NCBI RefSeq assembly: GCF_004959855.1 | Contig: NZ_SPNT01000016.1 | Location: 1-52,968, forward strand | Direction of reading: 5' to 3' | Length of the DNA stretch: 52,968 nucleotides | Source of the DNA: Nitratireductor sp. XY-223 | GTDB taxonomy: Bacteria; Pseudomonadota; Alphaproteobacteria; Rhizobiales; Rhizobiaceae | In this document: positions 26,232-34,164 of the stretch, one piece after another | How the letters are laid out: each line of letters opens with the position of its first letter | How positions within the stretch are numbered: position 1 is the stretch's first letter | Position numbers and translations under genes: made by a program | The notes under the pieces: generated by a model | Told to the model about the DNA's origin: nothing | The model's input: only the letters and a program-made list of their open reading frames with translations | The model's database searches: none

Positions 26232-26986
26232 GCAGGATTGCCCTCGTGACCGGAGGACAGAAAGGCATCGGGCTCGGCATTGCCGAGGCGCTGATCGGCG
26301 CCGGATACAAGGTCGCGCTCGCGGCGCGCAGCAAGGAGACGGCGCCCGAGGTCGAGGAAGCGCTGTCGCACCTTGGGGCCGATGCGGCCTATTTTTCGCA
26401 CGACCTGCAGGACGTCGACCGCCACGCCGGGCTTCTCGACAAGGTGGAGTCACATTTCGGTCCGGTATCGACGCTGGTTTCCAATGCCGGCGTTCCGGCC
26501 AGGGTTCGCGGCGACATGCTCGACCTTCAGCAGGACAGCTTCGACTTCGTGCTCGGCGTTAACCTGCGCGGCGCATTCTTCCTGGCCCAGGAAGCGGCCC
26601 GGCGCATGCTGGACCTGCCGGACGATCCCTACCGTTCCATCACCTTCGTGACCTCCGTCAGTGCCACGATGGTGTCCATCGAGCGCGCCGAATACTGCAT
26701 CTCGAAGGCGGGCGCGGCGATGATGGCTGAGCTGTTCGCCGTTCGCCTCGCGCCGCACGGCATCGGCGTCTTCGAACTGCGGCCCGGCATCATCGAAACC
26801 GGCATGACGGCGAGCGTGAAGGACAAATACACCGCAAGGATCGAGGGCGGGCTGGTCCCCGCCGCACGCTGGGGCAAGCCCGCGGATATCGGCGCCAGCG
26901 TCGTTCCCATCGCCAATGGCGAGATGGCCTTTGCCACCGGATCATCGATCGCCGTCGACGGCGGTCTCTCGATCGCGCGCCTCTGA
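26228..26986 (+). CDS. Short-chain dehydrogenase/reductase
   Basis: A 252-residue classical SDR. It has the cofactor loop TGGQKGIGLGIA, the NAG motif (SNAGVP), and the catalytic Ser143, Tyr156 and Lys160 (YCISKAG). The C-terminus carries FATGSSIAVDGGLS. It resembles the 3-oxoacyl-ACP reductase/glucose dehydrogenase group by architecture only. The substrate is a hydroxy or keto intermediate of the operon's pathway. Confidence 0.9.
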   Translation: MSRIALVTGGQKGIGLGIAEALIGAGYKVALAARSKETAPEVEEALSHLGADAAYFSHDLQDVDRHAGLLDKVESHFGPVSTLVSNAGVPARVRGDMLDLQQDSFDFVLGVNLRGAFFLAQEAARRMLDLPDDPYRSITFVTSVSATMVSIERAEYCISKAGAAMMAELFAVRLAPHGIGVFELRPGIIETGMTASVKDKYTARIEGGLVPAARWGKPADIGASVVPIANGEMAFATGSSIAVDGGLSIARL

Positions 26987-26995
26987 GAAACCGTC

Positions 26996-28588
26996 ATGGA
27001 CAAGGGTTACGACTTCATCATCATCGGTGGCGGCAGCGCGGGTTCCGTGCTCGCGGCACGGCTGTCGGAGAATCCGGCCGTCAGTGTCCTGCTTCTCGAG
27101 GCCGGCGGCCGGGACTGGCATCCGTTTTATCATCTGCCCGCGGGCTTTGCCAAAATGACCAAGGGAATCGGCTCCTGGGGATGGCACACCGTTCCTCAAA
27201 CGCATATGAAAAACAAGGTTTTCCGCTATACGCAGGCGAAGGTCATCGGTGGCGGCTCTTCCATCAACGCGCAGATCTACACGCGCGGCAACGCGCGCGA
27301 CTACGACGAATGGCGCCAAATGGGCTGCGAGGGCTGGGGCTACGAGGACGTGCTGCCCTATTACAAAAAGGCCGAGGACAACGACACGTTCGACAATGCG
27401 TATCACGCAAAGGGCGGACCGCTCGGCGTATCGCAGCCGCGTGCGCCGCTGCCGATCTGCGAGGCCTATTTCGAGGCTGCCGGCGAACTCGATATCCCGC
27501 GCAACCATGACCTGACCGGCGAAATCCAGGATGGCGTCGGCTACTATCAGCTGACCCAGCGCGATGCCCGCCGATCCTCCGCGTCGATCGCCTATCTCTC
27601 GCCGAACCGGAAACGCAGGAACCTGCATGTCCGCACCGGCGTCCAGGTCCGGCGCATTTCCGTTGAAAAGGGTCGCGCAACCGGCGTTGAGCTTGCAGAC
27701 GGCTCATGGCTTGCGGCAAATGCGGAAGTCGTCCTGTCCTGCGGCGCCATCGGCTCGCCCCGTCTGCTCCAGCTTTCCGGGGTCGGTCCGTCGGAACATC
27801 TGGCTTCGGTCGGGATCGCGACCGTCTACGATCAGCCCGGAATCGGCGCCAACCTGCAGGACCATCTCGATCTTTACTGCATCTGCGAGGTCAGCGGTCC
27901 GCACACCTATGACCGGTATGCCAAACCGCACATGTCGGCCCTCGCCGGCCTGCAATATCTGCTCGCCAAAACCGGACCCGTCGCCTCCAGCCTCTTCGAA
28001 ACGGGCGGCTTCTGGTATGCCGACAGGGAAGCGCGCTCGCCCGACCTTCAGTTCCATCTCGGTCTTGGAACCGGCATCGAATCGGGCGTCGCGGCAATGC
28101 CCGACGGCGGCGTGACACTCAATTCCTGCTACCTGCGTCCAAGATCGCGCGGAACCGTGCGGCTGCAGAGCGACGATCCCGCAAAGGCGCCGCTGATCGA
28201 TCCCAACTATCTCGAGGATCCGCGGGACCGGGAGATGTCTATCCGTGGCCTGAAGCTGACGCAGGAGATCCTCGCGCAGTCGCCCCTCAAGCCGTTCATC
28301 AAGGCCGAACGGCTGCCGGGGCCGGATGTCAGGACCGATGACGACTATTTCGCCTTCATCTGCGAGCACTCAAAGACGTCCCACCATCCGGCGGGGACGT
28401 GCCGCATGGGATCGGATCCGGCGGCCGTCGTCGATCCCCGGCTTCGCTTCAACGGCATCGAAAAGCTGCGCATAGCGGACGCCTCGATCATGCCGAACGT
28501 CATCTCCTCCAACACCAACGCGGCGGCAATCATGATCGGCGAGAAGGCCGCCGACATGATCCGCCATGACAACGGGATATCCGCATGA
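26996..28588 (+). CDS. GMC-family oxidoreductase (choline dehydrogenase-like)
   Basis: A 530-residue full-length GMC flavoprotein. FAD-binding motifs are IIGGGSAGSVLAARLSE and VIGGGSSINAQIYTRGN; the catalytic region HHPAGTCRMG (His464) and the C-terminal SSNTNAAAIMIGEKAADMI are intact. It differs clearly from the other GMC protein of the operon, so two distinct alcohol positions or steps are likely oxidised. It overlaps the Dabb gene by 4 bp (ATGA). Confidence 0.92.
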   Translation: MDKGYDFIIIGGGSAGSVLAARLSENPAVSVLLLEAGGRDWHPFYHLPAGFAKMTKGIGSWGWHTVPQTHMKNKVFRYTQAKVIGGGSSINAQIYTRGNARDYDEWRQMGCEGWGYEDVLPYYKKAEDNDTFDNAYHAKGGPLGVSQPRAPLPICEAYFEAAGELDIPRNHDLTGEIQDGVGYYQLTQRDARRSSASIAYLSPNRKRRNLHVRTGVQVRRISVEKGRATGVELADGSWLAANAEVVLSCGAIGSPRLLQLSGVGPSEHLASVGIATVYDQPGIGANLQDHLDLYCICEVSGPHTYDRYAKPHMSALAGLQYLLAKTGPVASSLFETGGFWYADREARSPDLQFHLGLGTGIESGVAAMPDGGVTLNSCYLRPRSRGTVRLQSDDPAKAPLIDPNYLEDPRDREMSIRGLKLTQEILAQSPLKPFIKAERLPGPDVRTDDDYFAFICEHSKTSHHPAGTCRMGSDPAAVVDPRLRFNGIEKLRIADASIMPNVISSNTNAAAIMIGEKAADMIRHDNGISA

Positions 28589-28908
28589 TCCGCCATATCG
28601 TCCTCATCCGCTTTCGCAAGGATGTGCCCGAGGAAACCGTCTCGCGCCTCTTCGACGAGCTCCGCGCCATAAAGGACAAGGTCCCCGGCCTGATCGCGAT
28701 CACCGCCGGGCGCAGCGAAAGCCCGGAGAAGATCGAGCGCGGCTATATGCACGGATTTGTCGTCGATTTCGAAGACTGGGACGCCCTGGCGGCCTATCAG
28801 GCGCATCCGGACCACAAGACCCTCGGCGCGAAACTGGTCGCCCATGCGACCGGCGGGATCGACGGCATCCTGGTGCTTGATATCCCCGTCGACGCGCAAC
28901 CGGCCTGA
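28585..28908 (+). CDS. Dabb (stress-responsive A/B barrel) domain protein
   Basis: A 107-residue dimeric alpha/beta-barrel protein. The family pattern is clear: IRHIVLIRFRKDV at the start, LFDELRAIKDKVPGL, and the late YQAHPDHKTL. Dabb proteins range from stress proteins to small cyclases. Here tight coupling to the GMC gene points to a pathway role, perhaps handling an unstable keto intermediate (inference). Confidence 0.88.
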   Translation: MIRHIVLIRFRKDVPEETVSRLFDELRAIKDKVPGLIAITAGRSESPEKIERGYMHGFVVDFEDWDALAAYQAHPDHKTLGAKLVAHATGGIDGILVLDIPVDAQPA

Positions 28909-28932
28909 CGCCGTAAACAACCGGAGCCACGC

Positions 28933-30096
28933 ATGCTGAACCTGCCTACGCACGACAACCGGCTGGAGGCCTACTCCCTCCGCGGCAACCCGCTGGAGCC
29001 GCGGGCGCCCGAGATACCCCTGACCCGCACCGCATTCGCGGCGGCGCACGTGGTATCGGATCCGATCGCCGAGCGCGATCCTTGGATGGCGCCGCCCGCC
29101 GTCGACTGGGACAACACCATGCGGTTTCGCCACTGGCTCTGGGACCAGGGGCTTGGGCTCGCCGAGGCGATGGACACGGCCCAGCGCGGCATGGGCGTCG
29201 ACTGGCCGACCGCGAAGGAACTGATCGAACGCACGATGAAGGAAGCCAAGGCGCATCCGCTGAAGCCGCGCGTCGCCTGCGGCGCCGGAACCGATCAGAT
29301 CATCCTTTCCGAATTGAAATCGGCGGACGAAATCCGGGCAGCCTACGAGGAACAGATCGGGGCCATCGAGGCCGCGGGAGGCCAGGTGATCATCATGGCC
29401 TCGCGGGCGTTTCCGGCCATCGGCGCGGATGCGAAAACCTATGCGGAAGTCTATGGCCGTCTGCTGCAACAGGTTTCGGAACCCGCCATCCTGCACTGGC
29501 TCGGCGACATGTTCGACCCGGCGCTTACCGGCTATTGGGGCGGCGAGACCGTGGATGCGGCCTCGGATGCGGTGCTGTCGATCATAGAAAGCAACGTCGA
29601 GAAGGTGGACGGCATCAAGATATCGCTTTTGGACAAGGCACATGAGGAGGCTTTCCGGGCGCGGCTGCCCGACGGCGTTCGCCTCTATACCGGCGATGAT
29701 TTCAACTATGCCGATCTCATCGCCGGAGACGGAGAGCGGCACTCGCATGCTCTTCTCGGGGCCTTTGCCGCGATCGCGCCCGCTGCCAGCCAGGCGCTGG
29801 AAGCGCTGGCGGTGAACGACATGGAGACCTATCACGCCCTGTTCGAGCCGACCGTTCCCCTCAGCCGCGAGATCTTCAAGGCGCCGACGCAGTTCTATAA
29901 GGCGGGGATAGCGTTCCTTGCCTGGTTGAACGATGCGCAGAGCCATTTCATCATGCCCGCGGGTTTCCAGTCCTCACGGGAAATCACGCACTATGCCGAG
30001 GTTTTCCGGCTCGCTGACCGGGCCCGGCTCCTGTCCCGTCCTGACATCGCCGAGGAACGCATGGGCCTGCTCTTGAAACTGCACGGAATCGGCTGA
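28933..30096 (+). CDS. DUF993 protein, dihydrodipicolinate synthase-like TIM barrel
   Basis: A 387-residue protein of the DUF993 family, related to the DapA/NAL class I aldolases. A lysine in the expected Schiff-base context is visible: Lys229 in VDGIKISLLD. The region GGQVIIMASRAFPA may correspond to the substrate-carboxylate loop. The chain is about 90 residues longer than DapA. An aldol or retro-aldol cleavage step is the natural inference, with a three-carbon product that could feed the glycerate kinase. A GGAG ribosome site precedes the ATG, and the gene ends 6 bp before the LacI gene. Confidence 0.8.
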   Translation: MLNLPTHDNRLEAYSLRGNPLEPRAPEIPLTRTAFAAAHVVSDPIAERDPWMAPPAVDWDNTMRFRHWLWDQGLGLAEAMDTAQRGMGVDWPTAKELIERTMKEAKAHPLKPRVACGAGTDQIILSELKSADEIRAAYEEQIGAIEAAGGQVIIMASRAFPAIGADAKTYAEVYGRLLQQVSEPAILHWLGDMFDPALTGYWGGETVDAASDAVLSIIESNVEKVDGIKISLLDKAHEEAFRARLPDGVRLYTGDDFNYADLIAGDGERHSHALLGAFAAIAPAASQALEALAVNDMETYHALFEPTVPLSREIFKAPTQFYKAGIAFLAWLNDAQSHFIMPAGFQSSREITHYAEVFRLADRARLLSRPDIAEERMGLLLKLHGIG

Positions 30097-30102
30097 TCCG
30101 AA

Positions 30103-31119
30103 ATGGGCAAACGACCGACCATCCTTGATGTTGCCAGGCACGCGGGCGTATCAAAGTCGACGGTCTCGCTGGTCCTGCAGAATTCTCCGCTGGTCAAGGA
30201 ATCCACGCGCAAGGACGTCGAGAAATCGATGGCCGACCTGAACTATGTCTACAACCGGTCCGCGGCCGGCTTGCGCGGTGCTTCGACCGGTCTGATCGGT
30301 CTGATCATCAACGATCTTCGCAACCCGTTTTTCACCGAATTCGCCGCCAGCGCCCAGATGACCTTCGCAAGCAAGGGCTATTCGACAGTCATTGCCAACA
30401 CGGACGAGGATCCCGACATCCAGGCGCAGGTCATCGATTCGATGATCGAGCACGGCGTTTCCGCCTTCGTCATTTCGCCGGCCTATGGCGGCGACTGCCG
30501 CGCATTCGACCGCATTCGGATGGCGGCAATTCCGACGCTGCAGGTGTTGCGGCAGCTCGATGAAAGAACCGATATCTTCCCGTTCGCCTCGCTCGACTAT
30601 GCCTCGGGCGGCGCCATGGCGGCGGAGCATCTCATCGGCCTTGGATGCCGCAGCATCGCCTTTGTCGGCGGGCTGCAGGACCGGCCGATAACGTTGGAAA
30701 GAATGTCCGGTTACGATGCGGTCATGAGGTCCCGGGGATTTGAACCGAGATCGTTTTTCGGCCGGCCCTCCAGGGCATTCGGACGGGAAATCGCGCGCAG
30801 GATCGTGAAGGACGAGAACCGGATCGACGCCGCAGTGTGCTTCAGTGACCTGGTCGCCCTCGGCATGTTGAGCGGGTTTGCGGAGATCGGCATCGAGGCC
30901 GGAAGGGATTTCCGTCTGGTCGGCTTTGACGACATCGAGGAGTGCTCGCTCGTCTATCCGCGTCTGAGTTCCGTGCGCTGCAATACGTCGCAGTTTGGCA
31001 GAAACGCGGCGGAGGCTATGCTGGACTGGATGGTCGAGGGCAAACGCCCGCCTGACACAAAACGCTACACCGTCGAGCTGATTGCCCGGCAGTCGAGCCT
31101 TGGAGCGCAAGAGGCCTGA
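30103..31119 (+). CDS. LacI family transcriptional regulator
   Basis: A 338-residue regulator with an N-terminal LacI helix-turn-helix and hinge (TILDVARHAGVSKSTVSLVL) and a periplasmic-binding-protein-like effector domain (residues 60-335; TGLIGLIINDLRNPFF, LVGFDDIEECS). It is the likely repressor acting at the two operators near 15514-15557. Being inside the operon it would regulate its own supply. Its stop is immediately followed by the glycerate kinase ATG. Confidence 0.92.
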   Translation: MGKRPTILDVARHAGVSKSTVSLVLQNSPLVKESTRKDVEKSMADLNYVYNRSAAGLRGASTGLIGLIINDLRNPFFTEFAASAQMTFASKGYSTVIANTDEDPDIQAQVIDSMIEHGVSAFVISPAYGGDCRAFDRIRMAAIPTLQVLRQLDERTDIFPFASLDYASGGAMAAEHLIGLGCRSIAFVGGLQDRPITLERMSGYDAVMRSRGFEPRSFFGRPSRAFGREIARRIVKDENRIDAAVCFSDLVALGMLSGFAEIGIEAGRDFRLVGFDDIEECSLVYPRLSSVRCNTSQFGRNAAEAMLDWMVEGKRPPDTKRYTVELIARQSSLGAQEA

Positions 31120-32385
31120 ATGAGCATCGGCGATCCCGAAAAACTGTTGCGGCAGCTCTTCGACCGCGCCGTTGCGGCGGCTGATCCAATGCTCTGCGTT
31201 CCGCCCCATCTGCCCGACAAGCCCGCTGGTCGTACCCTGGTTGTCGGCGCCGGAAAGGCGTCTGCGCGGATGGCCGAAGCGGTCGAGAGCGTCTGGGGCC
31301 CCTGCGAAGGGCTTGTCATCACACGCGACGGATATGCCCGCCCCTGCACCGGCATCGAGGTGGTCGAGGCTTCGCATCCGGTTCCCGATGCGCGCGGCCT
31401 GTCGGCGACCGGCCGGCTCCTCTCAATGCTACGGGACCTGGGCGAGGATGACCACGTTCTGGCGCTGATATCCGGCGGCGCTTCCGCCTTGCTGGTCCGG
31501 CCGGCCGGCAACATATCGCTAGAGGAAAAGCGCCTGATCAACGAGCGTCTTCTTGCCTCCGGTGCGCCGATTGACGAGATGAACACGGTCCGCAAGCACC
31601 TGAGCCTGGTCAAGGGCGGGCAGTTCGCCGCCGCGGCCTACCCGGCGCGGATGACATCGCTGATCATCTCGGACGTCGCCGGCGACGATCTCGCCTTCAT
31701 CGCGTCGGGGCCGACGGTCGGCGACCGCAGCAAACCCTCGGATGCGGCGACGATCCTCGCGCGCCACGGCATCGAGGTGCCGGCATCGGTGAAGGATGTC
31801 CTGGCGTCCGCCGGCGGCGTTCTCGCGCCGGATTCCGAGTTGTTGTCGCGGACCAGCAACATTCTGATCGCCGCACCCTCGAAATCGCTCGAGGCGGCAG
31901 CCGGGCAGGCCCGGGGCCGGGGAATTGAAACGGTTCTGCTTGGCGACGCGATTGAAGGCGAGGCACGGGACGTCGCCGCTGAGCACGCGCGGCTTGCCCT
32001 GGACGCACAGGCCAAGCGCGGCGCCGGCGATCCGCCTTGCCTGCTGCTTTCCGGCGGCGAATGCACGGTCACGCGGCGCGGCAGCGGCATCGGCGGTCCG
32101 AATGCCGAATACGCCCTGGCACTTGCCCTGGCCCTCGATGGCGCTCCGGGCATTCATGCCATCGCCTGCGATACTGACGGTGTGGACGGCGCGGCCGATG
32201 TCGCCGGCGCGACCGTCGGCCCCGACACCCTGCCGAAAGCCGCAGCACAGGGTCTGGATGCCAAGGCAATGCTTGCCGACAATGACAGCCACGGCTTCTT
32301 CGAACGGATCGGCGATCAGGTGGTGACAGGCCCGACCCTGACCAACGTCAACGATTTCCGGGCTATCCTGGTGAATAGCGTCTGA
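31120..32385 (+). CDS. Glycerate 2-kinase, MOFRL family
   Basis: A 421-residue kinase of the GckA/TtuD family, converting D-glycerate to 2-phosphoglycerate with ATP. Features are VVGAGKASARMAEAVE at the N-terminus, LISGGASALLVRP, LIISDVAGDDLAFIASGPT, and the MOFRL motif LSGGECTVTRRGSGIGGPN. It is the only sugar-acid kinase in the operon, so the pathway likely ends in glycerate entering lower glycolysis. It begins directly after the LacI stop and ends exactly where the lipase gene on the other strand ends. Confidence 0.92.
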   Translation: MSIGDPEKLLRQLFDRAVAAADPMLCVPPHLPDKPAGRTLVVGAGKASARMAEAVESVWGPCEGLVITRDGYARPCTGIEVVEASHPVPDARGLSATGRLLSMLRDLGEDDHVLALISGGASALLVRPAGNISLEEKRLINERLLASGAPIDEMNTVRKHLSLVKGGQFAAAAYPARMTSLIISDVAGDDLAFIASGPTVGDRSKPSDAATILARHGIEVPASVKDVLASAGGVLAPDSELLSRTSNILIAAPSKSLEAAAGQARGRGIETVLLGDAIEGEARDVAAEHARLALDAQAKRGAGDPPCLLLSGGECTVTRRGSGIGGPNAEYALALALALDGAPGIHAIACDTDGVDGAADVAGATVGPDTLPKAAAQGLDAKAMLADNDSHGFFERIGDQVVTGPTLTNVNDFRAILVNSV

Positions 32386-34089
32386 TCAATCCGCCGAATT
32401 CAACAAGCCGTCGAGGAAGCTGTTGAACAGGCGCACCCGCCGTTCATAGACCCGCTTGCTGAAATGCGGATTGTTTGCCAGCCGGTAGTCCAGCATCTCG
32501 GTTTCGACCGCCGCCAATTCGGTATCGCCCCCGGGCCGGCTTTTGATGCCTCCCGTTGGCGCCGCGCCGAAGGCGTAATAGCGCCAGGCGACCGGCGGAA
32601 TGGCCGGATCGTCCAGCCTGGCGATCATCGTGTCGCGGATGACCTCCGGATCGTGGGACTTCGGACTGTAGGGCCTGACCAGTGACAGCGGCCCGATGCG
32701 GTCGACATAGACGGTTGTGCCGACCGGATAGCGGGCGGGGCCGGGAAAGGCGCCCGTCGTTATCGCATCGTTCGAAATCAGGACACGGTATCCGGCCGGC
32801 ATGTCTGCATCCACCAGCCTTGTCGCAATGCGCGGATCGTCGACGCTCAGCGCCTGCAGGTCGACGGGCAGCGGACCGCCGGCATCGTAATCGGATTCCA
32901 GCCACTTGGTGGTCAGCGTATCGGCCCACAGGCCGTTGCCCACGCGCGGTGCGCCATAGGTGATCAGCTTGACCTGCCGCCACGGCCAGTCGCGCAAGCT
33001 GCGCGGCATGGCGGCGCCGGCTGCAGAGGGGCCGTAACGGTCGCCCATGAATACCGCGCTCAAAAAGTGCTGCGCAAGACCGCCGCCGAGACTGTGCCCG
33101 GTGACATAGATGTTTTCCGGCGGACGTCCCGATGAAAGCGCTGCCGCCGTCTCAAGACACTTGAACAGGCGCGGAAGCGTCTCCTCCGTGCTGTGGGCGA
33201 TGCCGCGGTGGACCGTGCCGATGGTCGTGATCGCGCTCACCCCGTCCTGCGGCGGAACAAGGCGGTATCCAAGGTCCGATATCCAGTCCGGATTGCCGGA
33301 TGCATGGGAGGTGCTCGCACCGCGCAGGATCGAGTGCACGACGGAGCCGCCGCGGCTGCCCCGGAAAGCGATATGGATGTCGTAACGGCCGCTCGTGTCC
33401 AGGCGGCGCATCAGGACAAAGCCCATCAGGCTTTGCGACGCCGGCTGGTCCGCCTCGCCCTTGTTGCCCGTTCCGCCCTCGAACGCGAGCAGTATGTCGC
33501 GTGCCCCGGAAGCGCGGGCCGCGGGGTTGGACACGACGTGCCGAACGGCAATGTCGCCCGCGGGACGGCCGGTCCGCCGGTAGCACATGTGCACGGACGC
33601 AATCCGCGAGGTGATTTCGGAGGGCGTCTTGTAATCGACCCATTTTCCGCCGGTATTGTTCAGCGTGTCCTGCCAGGGGTAGAGCCCGTCATACCGGTAG
33701 ACGATCGGATCGTGCAGCGGATTGTCGGAAAAGCCGCTCAACAGGCCCGGGCCGCGGTAACCGCCGAGAAACGGTTTTTGTCTGATTTGCCGGCGCCCCG
33801 TGGCGGCCGCCCACTGCCGGACCCTGTCGGTCAGCTCGGTTGCGGGTGCGCCCGCATCTTCCGCTTCCTCGTAGTAGGGATCGAACGGCCACACCAGCGT
33901 TTGCCCGTAGAGCTGATAGGCGAGGATCGAAAGGTCGAGATGGTAGACCACCGGGTTATAGGGGAACTGCGAATGTGCGGGCCCTTCGGCAATGGTCGTT
34001 TGTTGCGATTCGTTGAAATGCGTGGTGCAGGCGGAAAGGGTTATCAGCGCGGCGAACAGGACAGTCGCGGACAATCGAGATCTGCGCAT
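32386..34089 (-). CDS. Lipase (class 3)-like lipoprotein
   Basis: A 567-residue secreted lipoprotein: the signal peptide ends in the lipobox LSAC with Cys21. An alpha/beta-hydrolase core carries the nucleophile Ser333 in TGHSLGGGLAQ, followed by LITYGAPRVGN as in fungal-type class 3 lipases; the His is probably within the C-terminal third. The N-terminal 200 residues and a long C-terminal tail have no recognised domain. It probably acts as an esterase or phospholipase anchored to a membrane. It stops at 32386, abutting the glycerate kinase stop with no spacer. Confidence 0.85.
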   Translation of the reverse strand: MRRSRLSATVLFAALITLSACTTHFNESQQTTIAEGPAHSQFPYNPVVYHLDLSILAYQLYGQTLVWPFDPYYEEAEDAGAPATELTDRVRQWAAATGRRQIRQKPFLGGYRGPGLLSGFSDNPLHDPIVYRYDGLYPWQDTLNNTGGKWVDYKTPSEITSRIASVHMCYRRTGRPAGDIAVRHVVSNPAARASGARDILLAFEGGTGNKGEADQPASQSLMGFVLMRRLDTSGRYDIHIAFRGSRGGSVVHSILRGASTSHASGNPDWISDLGYRLVPPQDGVSAITTIGTVHRGIAHSTEETLPRLFKCLETAAALSSGRPPENIYVTGHSLGGGLAQHFLSAVFMGDRYGPSAAGAAMPRSLRDWPWRQVKLITYGAPRVGNGLWADTLTTKWLESDYDAGGPLPVDLQALSVDDPRIATRLVDADMPAGYRVLISNDAITTGAFPGPARYPVGTTVYVDRIGPLSLVRPYSPKSHDPEVIRDTMIARLDDPAIPPVAWRYYAFGAAPTGGIKSRPGGDTELAAVETEMLDYRLANNPHFSKRVYERRVRLFNSFLDGLLNSAD

Positions 34090-34164
34090 CGGGTCCTCAA
34101 TACGTCTGAAATTCTCACGATCGCGGCTGAAATACGCAGCCCCTGGGACGATGAAATCAACGGT

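Noticed and set aside
23760-26453. Open frame of 897 codons on the minus strand, antisense to the ATPase and GMC genes
   Set aside because: Antisense shadow of two genes with complete family motifs.
28345-29946. Minus-strand frame of 533 codons, antisense to the DUF993 gene
   Set aside because: No domain features; DUF993 on the plus strand has a plausible lysine site and ribosome site.
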